Shown: piece by piece, positions 9,143 to 18,126 of the stretch
How positions within the stretch are numbered: position 1 is the first letter of the stretch
How the letters are laid out: every line of letters begins with the position of its first letter
NCBI GenBank assembly: GCA_020444545.1
Contig: JAHLKT010000001.1
Span: 248,001 to 312,000, forward strand
Reading direction: 5' to 3'
DNA: 64,000 bases
Source of the DNA: Desulfarculaceae bacterium
GTDB lineage: Bacteria; Desulfobacterota; Desulfarculia; Desulfarculales; Desulfarculaceae
Notes under the pieces: model-generated
Told to the model about the DNA's origin: nothing
Database searches by the model: none
What the model saw: the letters and a program-made list of their open reading frames with translations, nothing else
Program-made: the position numbers and the translations under genes

Positions 9143-10489
9143 TCAGCGAATCTGGAGGGCGGCCTCGCGGGCCTGGGCCTGCACTCGTTCCAGCTCGGGG
9201 CTGGGGATGTACTCCAGGGGCTGGGGATCCACCAGGCGCAGACAGGCCTCGGGCAGGGCGACGGCCTGGGCCTGGAAGCGCTCCTGGGCCGCGCGCCAGC
9301 CGGGCTCCGGGGCCAGGCGGTGGCCGTCGGCCATCACCTTTTCCAGCAGCGGCCGGCCGGGCTGCTGTTCATCGCGCAGGCCCAAGACATCGTGGGTCAT
9401 CAGGCCGTCAGGGCCGTGGTGGCGCCAGAGCTGCTTGGCCGAGGCCCAGGTCTCCTTGCCGGTGGAGAGCTTGAGGGTGGGGCGGCCGTCGTAGTTGACC
9501 AGCTTGTAGGCCAGGTCCAGATAGGGCGCGTCGGCCGAGGAAGCCATCTTGGTGCCCACTCCGAAGGTGTTCACCGCCGCCCCTTGGCTGACCAGCTCGT
9601 GGATGCGGGTCTCGTCCAGGCTGCCCGAAACCACCACCCGGGCGTCCTTTAGGCCCGCCTGGTCCAGAATCTCGCGGGCCTTCCGGCTCATGCCCACCAG
9701 ATCGCCCGAATCCAGGCGCACCCCCACCAGCTGGTGGCCCGCCGCCTTGAGCTCGGCGGCCACCCGCACCGCGCGGTGCAGGCCCTCCATGCTGTCGTAG
9801 GTGTCCACCAGGAGCACGGTGCCCTTGGGGAAGGTGTCGGCAAAGGCGCGGAAGGCGGCCAGCTCGTCGCCGAAGGCCTCCACAAAGGCGTGGGCCATGG
9901 TGCCGATGGGCATGGTGCCCAGGTCGCGGGAGGCCTCCACGTTGCTGGTGCCCGCGAACCCGGCGATGGCCGAGGAGCGGGCCGCGGCCCAGCCCGCCTC
10001 ACGCCCCTGGGTGCGCCTGAGGCCGAAGTCCACGCAGGCGCGGCCCTGGGCAGCTAGGGCGCAGCGGGCCGCCTTGCTGGCCAGGGTGGAGTGCAGGTTG
10101 AGGATCTGGATCAGCCTGGTCTCCACCAGCTGGGCCTCGATGAGCGGGGCGGTGATCTCGATGAGCGGCTCGCCCGCGAAGCAGACCGTGCCCTCGGGCA
10201 GGGCCCAGGCCTCGCCGCTGAAGCGCAGCCCGGCCAAAAAGTCGAGGAACCCGGGGGTGAAGCGGTCCAGGGAGCCAAGGTACTCGATCTCATCCGGGGT
10301 GAAGCGGAAGCGCTCCAGATAGTCCAGGGCGTCGGCCAGGCCGGCGGCCAGGATGTAGCCCCGCTGGGCGGGCAGGCCATGGGCGAAGAGGCTGAAGGTG
10401 GCCGTGCGGTTCATGCCGTGGCCGTGATAGGCCGCGGACATGGTCAGCTGATAAAAGTCGGTGTGCAGGGCCTGGTAGTTCTGGCTCAT
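9143..10489 (-). CDS. pncB: Nicotinate phosphoribosyltransferase
   Basis: 448 aa. This enzyme makes nicotinate mononucleotide from nicotinate and PRPP in the Preiss-Handler NAD salvage route. Seen in the sequence: the N-terminal LHTDFYQLTMSAAY typical of bacterial NAPRTases, the central DFGLRRTQG with GFAGTSNVEA, and the PRPP/phosphate-binding VRLDSGDL and FGVGT segments. Length is normal for the family. It stands divergent from the response regulator at 10633 and tandem with the gene at 8231 after a 93-bp gap. NAD kinase is encoded elsewhere in this window. Confidence 0.93.
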   Translation of the reverse strand: MSQNYQALHTDFYQLTMSAAYHGHGMNRTATFSLFAHGLPAQRGYILAAGLADALDYLERFRFTPDEIEYLGSLDRFTPGFLDFLAGLRFSGEAWALPEGTVCFAGEPLIEITAPLIEAQLVETRLIQILNLHSTLASKAARCALAAQGRACVDFGLRRTQGREAGWAAARSSAIAGFAGTSNVEASRDLGTMPIGTMAHAFVEAFGDELAAFRAFADTFPKGTVLLVDTYDSMEGLHRAVRVAAELKAAGHQLVGVRLDSGDLVGMSRKAREILDQAGLKDARVVVSGSLDETRIHELVSQGAAVNTFGVGTKMASSADAPYLDLAYKLVNYDGRPTLKLSTGKETWASAKQLWRHHGPDGLMTHDVLGLRDEQQPGRPLLEKVMADGHRLAPEPGWRAAQERFQAQAVALPEACLRLVDPQPLEYIPSPELERVQAQAREAALQIR

Positions 10490-10583
10490 GAGTCCCGCAA
10501 TTCTGGAGAAACCGGGTTTAAGGCTCGCACAAAACTACGGCCTGAGGCCCGGGCTGTCAACGAAAAGCAGGCCTCGCTCCGGG

Positions 10584-10612
10584 TTGACACCCGGGCGGAG
10601 CGCATGTAAAAA
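10584..10612 (+). promoter_or_regulatory. Sigma-70-like promoter for the sigma-54 activator gene
   Basis: TTGACA (10584-10589), a 17-bp spacer and TAAAAA (10607-10612). The -35 box lies inside a hyphenated inverted repeat (CGCTCC to the left, GGAGCG to the right, with GGGT/ACCC nearer the centre), which could be an operator. No experimental support. Confidence 0.5.
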
Positions 10613-10632
10613 AAGGAACAAACTGGGCTAGA

Positions 10633-12039
<1,407 letters not shown>

Positions 12040-12055
12040 GCCCCCCCAAAGAAAA

Positions 12056-12078
12056 GCGCCCCCCGTGCGGGGAGCGCC
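12056..12078. terminator. Hairpin between convergent genes, likely bidirectional terminator
   Basis: GCGC (12056-12059) and CCCC pair with GGGG and GCGC (12074-12077) around a GTGC loop with one internal mismatch. It sits in the 66-bp gap between the convergent response regulator and the NifX-like gene, with a TTTTT run a little downstream on the plus strand and a short A/T run before it for the minus strand. Confidence 0.45.
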
Positions 12079-12105
12079 TTCCGGATTCGATATTTTTACC
12101 GCCGG

Positions 12106-12501
12106 CTAGTGGGCGTGGCCCTCGCCGTGGCAATCGCCGTGGCCCTGGCACACCTGGGTGGGGGCGAAGCGGGCCGCCTTGCCATCCACCACCATGCGCA
12201 CCACATCCGCCAGGCTTTCCACGCCTTGGCTGTGGTACACCGCGATGCCCACCTCTTGCAGGCCGGACAGAGGGCGCGCCCCCAAGCCGCCCACCACCAC
12301 CGCGTCGGCGCCGGCGGCCTTGAGCTTGTTCACCGGGCCCATGCAGCCCTCGGGGCCGTGGCCCCCATTGGTGATGAATTGGGGCTCGCCGATATCCTGG
12401 CCCTCCACCGGGACCAAGGCAAAGGCGGCGCTATGACCGAAATGGGCCGACACCGGAGCGTCCAGGCCGTTCATACCCTCGACGGGAACTGCGATGATCA
12501 T
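12106..12501 (-). CDS. NifX/NifB-like dinitrogenase iron-molybdenum cofactor family protein
   Basis: 131 aa. The N-terminus MIIAVPVEGMNGLDAPVSAHFG and the glycine-rich GADAVVVGGLGARP match the small NifX/NifB-C-terminal/MTH1175 family, which binds or carries metal-cluster precursors. The C-terminus is rich in His and Cys (CQGHGDCHGEGHAH), a probable metal-binding tail. No nitrogenase genes are nearby, so a general iron-sulfur or metal-handling role, as often proposed for stand-alone members in anaerobes, is more likely than FeMo-cofactor assembly. It has its own promoter on the minus strand. Confidence 0.85.
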   Translation of the reverse strand: MIIAVPVEGMNGLDAPVSAHFGHSAAFALVPVEGQDIGEPQFITNGGHGPEGCMGPVNKLKAAGADAVVVGGLGARPLSGLQEVGIAVYHSQGVESLADVVRMVVDGKAARFAPTQVCQGHGDCHGEGHAH

Positions 12502-12579
12502 GATTTTATTACTCCGTGCTTATAGCTTAAGTCCCGGCGGCGAACAGGCCCGCCGGGCGAGTTATGTGCATATGCTCAG

Positions 12580-12607
12580 AAGATAACCACGGAGCGGGAC
12601 TTGTCAA
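12580..12607 (-). promoter_or_regulatory. Promoter of the NifX-like gene
   Basis: On the minus strand TTGACA (12607-12602) is followed by a 16-bp spacer and TATCTT (12585-12580), about 80 bp before the ATG at 12501. Confidence 0.5.
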
Positions 12608-12630
12608 GGCCCCTATGGAAGAAGTTTCGC

Positions 12631-13263
12631 TCAGGGGCGGCGGATGGCGTTGCGCAGCAGGATGGCCCACTGCACGAAGGCCTCGTCCACCTGGGCCCAG
12701 CGGGTCCAGACCTTGCCGATCTGGGCGATGCTGCCCTGGTTGCTGATCACCAGCTCGCTCAGCACGCGGCCGCTGACGCTGTCGCTAAACTTCACCTCCA
12801 CCGCCGCCTCGCCCACGTCCACCGGCACCATGAGCAGGGCCGCGGAGACCACGTTCACCGCCGGCTGCACCGGCTTGAGGTGCACCAGGGCCGCCGAGAG
12901 GCGCAGCACCCCCGGGGCCGCCCGCCTGGCCAGGGGATAGTTGCCCACCAAGGCCTTCATGGCGGTCTGGCGGAGCTTGTCGGCCATCATGCGGGCCTCG
13001 CCGGGCTCCAGGGAGTCCTTGAACGAGGATTTGGCCACCTTGACCTCCACCGGGTCGATCAACAGGGCGTGGTATTGGGCCCAGTCCACCCCCTTCTTGG
13101 CCCACCAGTACAGGCCCTCCACCTCGGGGTCGGGCTGGAGCGCGTCGTAGTTAGTCAGGAAACCGGAGGGCGGCACCTTGGGGGCGATGCCGCAGGCCGC
13201 GCCCAGGCCCAGGGCCAGGGCCAGCGCCGCAAGCAACAACAGCCGGGCGGTGGTTCGCATCAT
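12631..13263 (-). CDS. DUF3313-type probable lipoprotein
   Basis: About 210 aa. The N-terminus (two adjacent ATGs at 13263 and 13260) has a basic start, a Leu/Ala-rich hydrophobic stretch and GAAC with the candidate lipidated Cys24, a slightly non-standard lipobox. AAGGA lies six bases from the second ATG, which may be the true start. The body (FLTNYDALQPDP near the start of the mature part, then KVWTRWAQVDEAFVQWA near the end) matches DUF3313, a family of secreted lipoproteins of unknown function. It is divergent from the NUDIX gene. Membrane-anchored periplasmic location is inferred. Confidence 0.72.
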   Translation of the reverse strand: MMRTTARLLLLAALALALGLGAACGIAPKVPPSGFLTNYDALQPDPEVEGLYWWAKKGVDWAQYHALLIDPVEVKVAKSSFKDSLEPGEARMMADKLRQTAMKALVGNYPLARRAAPGVLRLSAALVHLKPVQPAVNVVSAALLMVPVDVGEAAVEVKFSDSVSGRVLSELVISNQGSIAQIGKVWTRWAQVDEAFVQWAILLRNAIRRP

Positions 13264-13405
13264 TTTCCTTGCCTCGCTTGGCGGGGTGGTTGGGATTTTG
13301 CCATGTTGCCATTGTCCGCCGAGGCCGGTCAAGCCGAGCGGCGGGGCAGGTTTTTTGGGCCAGGGGCTTTCCCCGCGCGCCGGGCTAAGGTATTTTTTTA
13401 ATTCT

Positions 13406-14029
13406 ATGGACACCCGATTCACCCCCAGACAGGCGGCGGTGAGCCAGGCCCTTTGCACGGCCCTGGCCAAGCACCGGCCCGCCCGCGAGCGCCTGGACGA
13501 GGTGCGCCCGGCTTCGGTGCTCATGCCCCTGTGGGACGACGGCGACCGGGTGCAGGTGGTGTTCACCAAGCGCACAGAGCATTTGCCCTCCCATGCGGGC
13601 CAGGTTTCCTTTCCGGGCGGGATGCGCGACCCCGAGGACCAGGACTCCAAGTCCACCGCCTTGCGCGAGACCCATGAGGAGGTGGGGGTGCCCCCGGACC
13701 AGGTGGAGCTGATCACCCGCCTGGACCAGGTGGTGACCATCACCGGCTTTCTGGTCACGCCCTTCGTGGGCCTGGTGGACCCGGCGGCGCGTTTCGAGCC
13801 CAATCCGGTGGAGGTGGATCACCTGGTAATAGTGCCCCTGGCGCGGATGCTGGACCGGGCTTCCTACCAGACCGTGGACATGATGTGGGAGGGCATGCCG
13901 CTTCGGCAGGTGGCCCTGTATCAGGACGGAGACATGATTTGGGGCGCCACCATGCGCATCCTGCTCAACTTTTTGGATGCGGTGGGCGGGGCCTCTCCGG
14001 AGATAGCCGCCCTGGCCGAAGGAAAATAG
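13406..14029 (+). CDS. NUDIX hydrolase, CoA pyrophosphatase type
   Basis: 207 aa from the ATG at 13406 (MDTRFTPRQ). The NUDIX box SFPGGMRDPEDQD followed by ALRETHEEVGV contains the RExxxEExG metal-binding core, and the surrounding VFTKRTEHLPSHAGQVSFPGG is characteristic of the NudL/PCD1 CoA-pyrophosphatase subgroup, which splits CoA or acyl-CoA into phosphopantetheine and 3',5'-ADP. The substrate is inferred from subgroup resemblance. A longer reading frame upstream would overlap the divergent lipoprotein gene and is unlikely. Confidence 0.85.
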   Translation: MDTRFTPRQAAVSQALCTALAKHRPARERLDEVRPASVLMPLWDDGDRVQVVFTKRTEHLPSHAGQVSFPGGMRDPEDQDSKSTALRETHEEVGVPPDQVELITRLDQVVTITGFLVTPFVGLVDPAARFEPNPVEVDHLVIVPLARMLDRASYQTVDMMWEGMPLRQVALYQDGDMIWGATMRILLNFLDAVGGASPEIAALAEGK

Positions 14030-14071
14030 GTGGACAAGCGCCTGCCCCTGCGGTAGATATTCTATCCCAGT

Positions 14072-14148
14072 CGGGACGTGGCTCAGCTTGGTAGAGCACT
14101 GCGTTCGGGACGCAGGGGTCGCTGGTTCAAATCCAGTCGTCCCGACCA
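14072..14148 (+). tRNA. tRNA-Pro (anticodon CGG)
   Basis: 77 nt. The acceptor arm CGGGACG pairs with CGTCCCG, followed by discriminator A and an encoded CCA (14146-14148). The D-arm contains TGGCTCAGCTTGG, the anticodon stem CTGCG/CGCAG encloses loop TTCGGGA (anticodon CGG, reading CCG), and the T-arm has GGTTCAAATCC. All arms pair as expected. A strong terminator follows 15 bases later. Confidence 0.97.
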
Positions 14149-14163
14149 ACCCCAAAAATGAAG

Positions 14164-14193
14164 ACGGCTCGCCCCATCGGGCGGGCCGTTTTT
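14164..14193 (+). terminator. Rho-independent terminator after tRNA-Pro
   Basis: An 11-bp stem (ACGGCTCGCCC with GGGCGGGCCGT, one G-U pair) with a CATC loop is followed directly by TTTTTATTT. Confidence 0.92.
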
Positions 14194-14231
14194 ATTTGCT
14201 CGGCGGCTTGCGGCGGCGGGGCGATGCGCTT

Positions 14232-14260
14232 TTGATCATTGCCGCCGGCATCAGTATACT
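14232..14260 (+). promoter_or_regulatory. Promoter for the enoyl-CoA hydratase gene
   Basis: TTGATC (14232-14237), a 17-bp spacer and TATACT (14255-14260), five of six matching the -10 consensus. It lies about 60 bp before the ATG at 14321. Confidence 0.65.
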
Positions 14261-14320
14261 AGGTGATCGAGCATCAGGGGTATCCGCTCCGGTAACACCA
14301 GGCAGCAAGGGGAGCTAGTC

Positions 14321-15097
14321 ATGGCCGGCCCACCGATCCTGTACCGCGTGGAGGACCAGATCGCCTGGATCTCCATCAACCAGCCCGAAAAGATGAACCG
14401 CCTCGACTTCGCCAACATGCGCGAGCTGGCCCGGTGCGTGGACAAGGCGGACCAGGACCCGGGGGTGCGGGTGATCGTCATCTCCGGCGAGGGGGGCAAG
14501 GCCTTCTGCGCCGGGGGCGACATCGGCGACTTCGGGGCCGAGTCGGTCTTGGCCGGCAAGGAGAACCTCCAGGGCTACGCGGACCTGTGCCTGGTGTTCA
14601 ACCGCATCACCACCCCCTCCATCGCCATGATCAGCGGCTACGCCCTGGCCGGGGGCTGCGGCCTGGCCATGCTGCCCCACCTCTCCATCGCCACCTACGA
14701 CTCGGTGTTCGGGGTGCCGGAGATAAAGATCGGGGTGTGGCCCATGATGGTCATGGCCATCCTCTTCCGCACCGTGGGGCGCAAGAAGGGCCTGGAGCTG
14801 ATCTGCACCGGCGAGCGCATCGACGCCCGCGAGGCCCTGCGCATCGGCATGATCAACCAGGTGACCTCCCGCGGTGAGCTCTTGGAGACCACCCTGGCCC
14901 TGGCCAACCAGCTCAAGGGCCTGAGCCGCTCCATCATGAGCCTGGGCCTGGAGGCCTTCAACCACATCGGCGACCTGGAGTACACCAAGGCCATCTCCTA
15001 TTTGCGCAACATGGTGGTGCTGCTCAGCGAGACCACCGACTCCATCGAGGGCCGCAAGGCATTCTTTGAAAAGCGTAAACCGGTCTGGAAGGACTAG
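14321..15097 (+). CDS. Enoyl-CoA hydratase/isomerase family protein
   Basis: 258 aa, normal length for a crotonase-fold subunit. The two oxyanion-hole segments are visible: AFCAGGDIGDFG near residue 63 and GYALAGGCGLAM near residue 106, the second carrying the Gly that stabilises the thioester enolate. Members hydrate enoyl-CoA in beta-oxidation or act as isomerases or hydrolases on other acyl-CoAs; the second catalytic Glu region reads VPEIKIGVWP, common in the family. GGGGAG precedes the ATG. It has its own promoter and appears monocistronic, so the exact substrate is open. Confidence 0.87.
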   Translation: MAGPPILYRVEDQIAWISINQPEKMNRLDFANMRELARCVDKADQDPGVRVIVISGEGGKAFCAGGDIGDFGAESVLAGKENLQGYADLCLVFNRITTPSIAMISGYALAGGCGLAMLPHLSIATYDSVFGVPEIKIGVWPMMVMAILFRTVGRKKGLELICTGERIDAREALRIGMINQVTSRGELLETTLALANQLKGLSRSIMSLGLEAFNHIGDLEYTKAISYLRNMVVLLSETTDSIEGRKAFFEKRKPVWKD

Positions 15098-15103
15098 GCG
15101 CGG

Positions 15104-15135
15104 AGAGCGGGAGAGGTCCCGGGCGGGCTCTTTTA
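15104..15135 (+). terminator. Possible terminator after enoyl-CoA hydratase
   Basis: AGAGC (15104-15108) pairs with GCTCT (15127-15131), with a small GGGA/TCCC hairpin inside, followed by TTTTAG. The shape is imperfect. Confidence 0.35.
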
Positions 15136-15143
15136 GTTTGGCG

Positions 15144-15202
15144 GTTATTGCTTATTTATTAATTTTATATTGTATATTTAATTTATACTTAAATTATATT
15201 AA
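15144..15202. other. Extreme AT-rich island
   Basis: Only 5 of 59 bases are G or C, in a segment otherwise about two-thirds G+C. It consists of runs such as TTATTTATTAATTTTATA and lies between the enoyl-CoA hydratase gene and the HesB-like selenoprotein gene, roughly 175 bp before the latter's ATG. No open reading frame crosses it. It could be an UP-like upstream element, a site for a nucleoid protein, or foreign DNA. Confidence 0.7.
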
Positions 15203-15294
15203 CCCACTTATGATAAGGGGATAGTGGCCTCCGATACCCGCCCAATTACCCAGTCGTTGTCCTAGGAATTTTTCCGAAAAATCGCTTTCGCCAC

Positions 15295-15323
15295 TTGCAC
15301 AAGCCCACTTTAGTTGCCATATT
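15295..15323 (+). promoter_or_regulatory. Candidate promoter of the HesB-like selenoprotein gene
   Basis: TTGCAC (15295-15300), a 17-bp spacer and CATATT (15318-15323), both weak matches; TATTCT at 15320 is an alternative -10. It lies between the AT-rich island and the ribosome site AAAGGA. Confidence 0.3.
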
Positions 15324-15376
15324 CTATGGGAACAGAGAAGATAAGCTTCCCGATTGCAGGGCAGAAAGGAATTATC

Positions 15377-15709
15377 ATGGTCGAAGTAACCCCCGCGGCC
15401 AGTGAGGCCATCCAGAGCTTTATGAAGGAAAAGGGGTTGGACCAGCCGCTCAGGGTCTTCTTGCAGTCCGGCGGCTGAGGCGGTCCTTCCCTGCGCTTGG
15501 TTCTGGACGAACCAAAAGACAATGACGACAAGTACGAGGTTGACGGCCTGACCTACCTCATCGATAAGGAACTGTCCCAGTCCAGCGGCAAAGTGACCGT
15601 GGACTTCGTGGACAACGGCTGGCAACAGGGCTTCTCCGTGAACGCGGAAAACCCCCTGGGCAGCGGCGCGAGCTGCTCCACCAGCGGATGCAGCGGCAGC
15701 TGCTCCTAG
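15377..15709 (+). CDS. HesB/IscA-like selenoprotein (UGA-encoded selenocysteine at residue 34)
   Basis: Read through one in-frame TGA (15476-15478), the frame gives 110 aa: MVEVTPAASEAIQSFMKEKG at the start, VFLQSGG-U-GGPSLRLVLDEP in the middle, and a tail with Cys100, Cys105 and Cys109 (the last stretch being CSTSGCSGSC). A-type Fe-S carriers of the HesB/IscA family have a metal-binding Cys exactly where the TGA falls, after the GG. A SECIS-like hairpin follows the TGA at the expected distance. AAGGA six bases before the ATG supports the start, and a strong terminator follows the TAG. HesB-like selenoproteins are a recognised bacterial family. The alternative, a nonsense-mutated pseudogene, is less likely because the rest of the frame is intact and the position is exact. 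Confidence 0.86.
15476..15515 (+). promoter_or_regulatory. UGA codon with bacterial SECIS-like hairpin
   Basis: TGA at 15476-15478 is followed by a perfect 7-bp stem, TTGGTTC (15497-15503) and GAACCAA (15509-15515), with a 5-base loop TGGAC. The loop lies about 26 bases after the UGA and has G as its second base, which fits the known bacterial SECIS rules (short stem, small apical loop with an early G, loop about 16-37 nt downstream). SelB would bind it to deliver Sec-tRNA. Confidence 0.8.
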
Positions 15710-15728
15710 GCCTCAATACAGCGTTAGG

Positions 15729-15761
15729 CGGGGACGGGCGCTTGCCCGTCCCCGTTTTTTT
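15729..15761 (+). terminator. Rho-independent terminator after the selenoprotein gene
   Basis: An 11-bp perfect stem (CGGGGACGGGC with GCCCGTCCCCG) with loop GCTT is followed by seven T. Confidence 0.95.
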
Positions 15762-15778
15762 GTGGCGATTGGTTTTTT

Positions 15779-16243
15779 CTAGGCGGGTTTGAGCGCGGCC
15801 AGCTGGGCGCGCAGCTTGGCCGCCGGGGGGCCCGCTTTTTCCAAGGCTCCGTCGATGGCCGCCAGGCAGGATTTGACCACCGGGTTCAGGGGGCGGCTGC
15901 GCCCCAGGGCGGCCTTGAGGGTGGCGATGTCCACTTTGAGGTCCGCGTTGGCCGCCGGGCCCAGGTCCAGCCCGGCCCCGAGGATGCGCTCCAGAAGCTG
16001 CTCCAGGTCCGGGGCCTTCTCCGCCCCCTCGGCCCCGGCCAGCTCCTCGCCGCCCTTGGCGGTCAGGCGCACCGCGCCGCTGAGGCTGGCCATCTCCAGA
16101 TAGCCCATCTCCATCAGCTCCACGGCCAGGTTTTCGGTGGGGGTGCGCTCCAGGCCCAGGCCCTCGCCCACGCTCCACATGTTGGCCTTGTCGCCGGCCG
16201 CGGCCACGGCCTTGAGGAATTCCAGCTTGGTATTGTCGTCCAT
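15779..16243 (-). CDS. Hypothetical protein with winged-helix-like N-terminus
   Basis: 154 aa from MDDNTKLEFLKAV (ATG at 16243, preceded by GGGAGG). Residues ~8-70 (AAAGDKANMWSVGEGLGLER, then a second helical segment ending VRLTAKGGEEL) look like a winged-helix DNA-binding module of the MarR/ArsR type. The rest is an Ala/Leu-rich helical region that could mediate dimerisation. I do not recognise a named family. It converges on the selenoprotein gene and is divergent from the radical SAM gene at 16384, so it could regulate that operon; this is a guess from position. An ATG further upstream (16297) has poorer context. Confidence 0.6.
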   Translation of the reverse strand: MDDNTKLEFLKAVAAAGDKANMWSVGEGLGLERTPTENLAVELMEMGYLEMASLSGAVRLTAKGGEELAGAEGAEKAPDLEQLLERILGAGLDLGPAANADLKVDIATLKAALGRSRPLNPVVKSCLAAIDGALEKAGPPAAKLRAQLAALKPA

Positions 16244-16383
16244 GGGCCCTCCCGGCCTGGGGCGCGCGGCAGGCGCGCTGGAAACCAATCCTGACACGCC
16301 GGGGCAGCCGGGTCAAGGGCGCGGGATTGTGCTATATTTGGCCCAACTCTGATTACTGGGCGTAACCAAAGGATAATTTTAGC

Positions 16384-18120
16384 TTGGCCTCATCCAACTG
16401 GCCCCTGGTGGAGCATCATCAACGCCTCCTGGCCCAGGAGACCGGATCGGTCTGCTCCGACCCCGGCGGCCGCCTGAACGTGGCCCTGATCTTCCCCAAC
16501 ACCTACCAGGTGGCCATGGCCAACCTGGGCCTGCACACCGTCTACCGCATCATCAATGCGCGGCCCGACGCCCTGTGCGAGCGGGCTTTCCTGCCCGGCC
16601 GGGCCGAGGAGCCGCTCTACGCCAAGACCGGGGCGCCGCTGCTCACCCTGGAGTCCTCGCGGCCGGTGGCCTCCTTCGACCTGGTGCTGGCCAGCCTGTG
16701 CTTTGAAAACGACGCGCCCAACTTCGTAAAAATGCTGGACCACGCCGGCCTGGGCACCCGGGCGGCGCATCGGCGCGGCCCCCTGGTCATCGCGGGCGGG
16801 GTGGCGGCCATGCTCAACCCCGAGCCCCTGGCCGAGGTGGTGGACGCCTTCTTGCTCGGCGAGGCCGAGGTGGTGCTCACGCCCTTCCTGGAGGCCCTGG
16901 AGCGCCTGCCCGGCGGCACCCGCGCCGAGACCCTGGCCTGGCTGAACCGCGAGGTGGTGGGCTTCTACGCGCCTTCGCTCTACGAAGTCGCCTACCTCCC
17001 CGACGGCACCCTGCAAGACGTGACCCCCGCGTCCGGCCTGCCCGCGCGCATCGCGGCCCCCAAGTACCTGGGCCCGGCCTCGGGTCTGGCCCGCAGCGTC
17101 ATCTCCGCGCCCGGGGTGGAGTTCGGCGACATGACCCTCATGGAGGTGGGGCGGGGCTGCGGCCATGGTTGCCGCTTCTGCGCCGCCGGGCACGTGTACC
17201 GCCCGCCCCGCTTGGGCGCGGGGCCGGAGTTCAGCCAGCGCGCCCTGGCCGTGGCCGCCGAGGGCGGCAAGCTGGGCCTGGTCTCGGCCGCGGTGAGCGA
17301 CATCGAGGGCGTGGAGGGCCTGGCCTCGGACATCGTGGCCGCGGGCGGCTCGCTGTCGGTGTCGAGCTTGCGCGCCGACCGCCTGACTCCGGGCCTGGCC
17401 GAGGCCCTGGCCGCCAGCCGCCACCAGACCGTGGCCCTGGCCCCGGAGGCGGGCAGCGAGCGCCTCAGGCGGGTGATAAACAAGCACCTCAACGAGGCCG
17501 AGTTGGCCCGCGCGGTGGAAACGCTCATCAACGCGGGGGTGCCCAATCTGCGCCTCTACTTCATGGTGGGCCTGCCCGGCGAGACCGACCAGGACATCGA
17601 GGAGCTCATCGCCCTGGTGGGGCGGGTGCGCTCCCAGGTGGTCAGCTTCTCACGGGCCAAGGGGCACCTGGGGCGGGTCACCGCCAGCCTCAGCGCCTTT
17701 GTGCCCAAGCCCTGGACCCCCTTCCAGTGGGAGGCCATGGCCCCGCTCAAGCTGATAGCCCAGCGCATGAAGCGCATCAAAAAGGCGCTTTCCCCCGGGG
17801 CCAACCTCAAGGTGACCAGCGACGTGCCCAAGTTCGCCCGCTTGCAGGCGGTGCTGGCCCGGGGCGACCGCCGCATCACCCCGCTCCTGGAGGTGCTGGC
17901 CCGGGGCGAGTCCCTGGAGCGGGCCTATGTGGAAGCCGGGGTGGACCCGGAGTTCTACGCCCACCGGGAGCGGGGCCGGGACGAGGCCTTCCCCTGGGAG
18001 ATTGTTGACCACCGGGTGAGCCGGGACTATCTTTGGGCCGAGGCGGCGCGGGCCCGCCGCGAAGCCCAGAGCCCGCCCTGCGCGCCCGAGACCTGCCGCC
18101 GTTGCGGCGCCTGCTCCTGA
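16384..18120 (+). CDS. TIGR03960-type B12-binding-like radical SAM protein
   Basis: 578 aa from a TTG start (AAAGGA ten bases upstream; no in-frame ATG nearby). The N-terminal ~200 residues resemble the B12-binding-like region of this family (LNVALIFPNTYQVAMANLGL). The radical SAM cluster motif is CGHGCRFC near residue 260, with GRGCGHGC coordinating the [4Fe-4S] and SAM. The tail CRRCGACS is a second Cys group typical of the family. Members are widespread in anaerobes, often with TIGR03936 partners, and their reaction is not established. It begins a run with DUF6178 and menG, with only 6 bp to the next gene. Confidence 0.85.
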   Translation: MASSNWPLVEHHQRLLAQETGSVCSDPGGRLNVALIFPNTYQVAMANLGLHTVYRIINARPDALCERAFLPGRAEEPLYAKTGAPLLTLESSRPVASFDLVLASLCFENDAPNFVKMLDHAGLGTRAAHRRGPLVIAGGVAAMLNPEPLAEVVDAFLLGEAEVVLTPFLEALERLPGGTRAETLAWLNREVVGFYAPSLYEVAYLPDGTLQDVTPASGLPARIAAPKYLGPASGLARSVISAPGVEFGDMTLMEVGRGCGHGCRFCAAGHVYRPPRLGAGPEFSQRALAVAAEGGKLGLVSAAVSDIEGVEGLASDIVAAGGSLSVSSLRADRLTPGLAEALAASRHQTVALAPEAGSERLRRVINKHLNEAELARAVETLINAGVPNLRLYFMVGLPGETDQDIEELIALVGRVRSQVVSFSRAKGHLGRVTASLSAFVPKPWTPFQWEAMAPLKLIAQRMKRIKKALSPGANLKVTSDVPKFARLQAVLARGDRRITPLLEVLARGESLERAYVEAGVDPEFYAHRERGRDEAFPWEIVDHRVSRDYLWAEAARARREAQSPPCAPETCRRCGACS

Positions 18121-18126
18121 GGAATC

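Noticed and set aside
12106-12501. Nitrogenase cofactor gene nifX
   Set aside because: No nif genes are nearby; the small NifX/NifB-like family has many non-nitrogenase members in anaerobes.
15377-15709. Pseudogene or frameshift explanation for the HesB-like gene
   Set aside because: The only disruption is a TGA at the conserved Cys position with a SECIS-like hairpin; the rest of the frame, ribosome site and terminator are intact.
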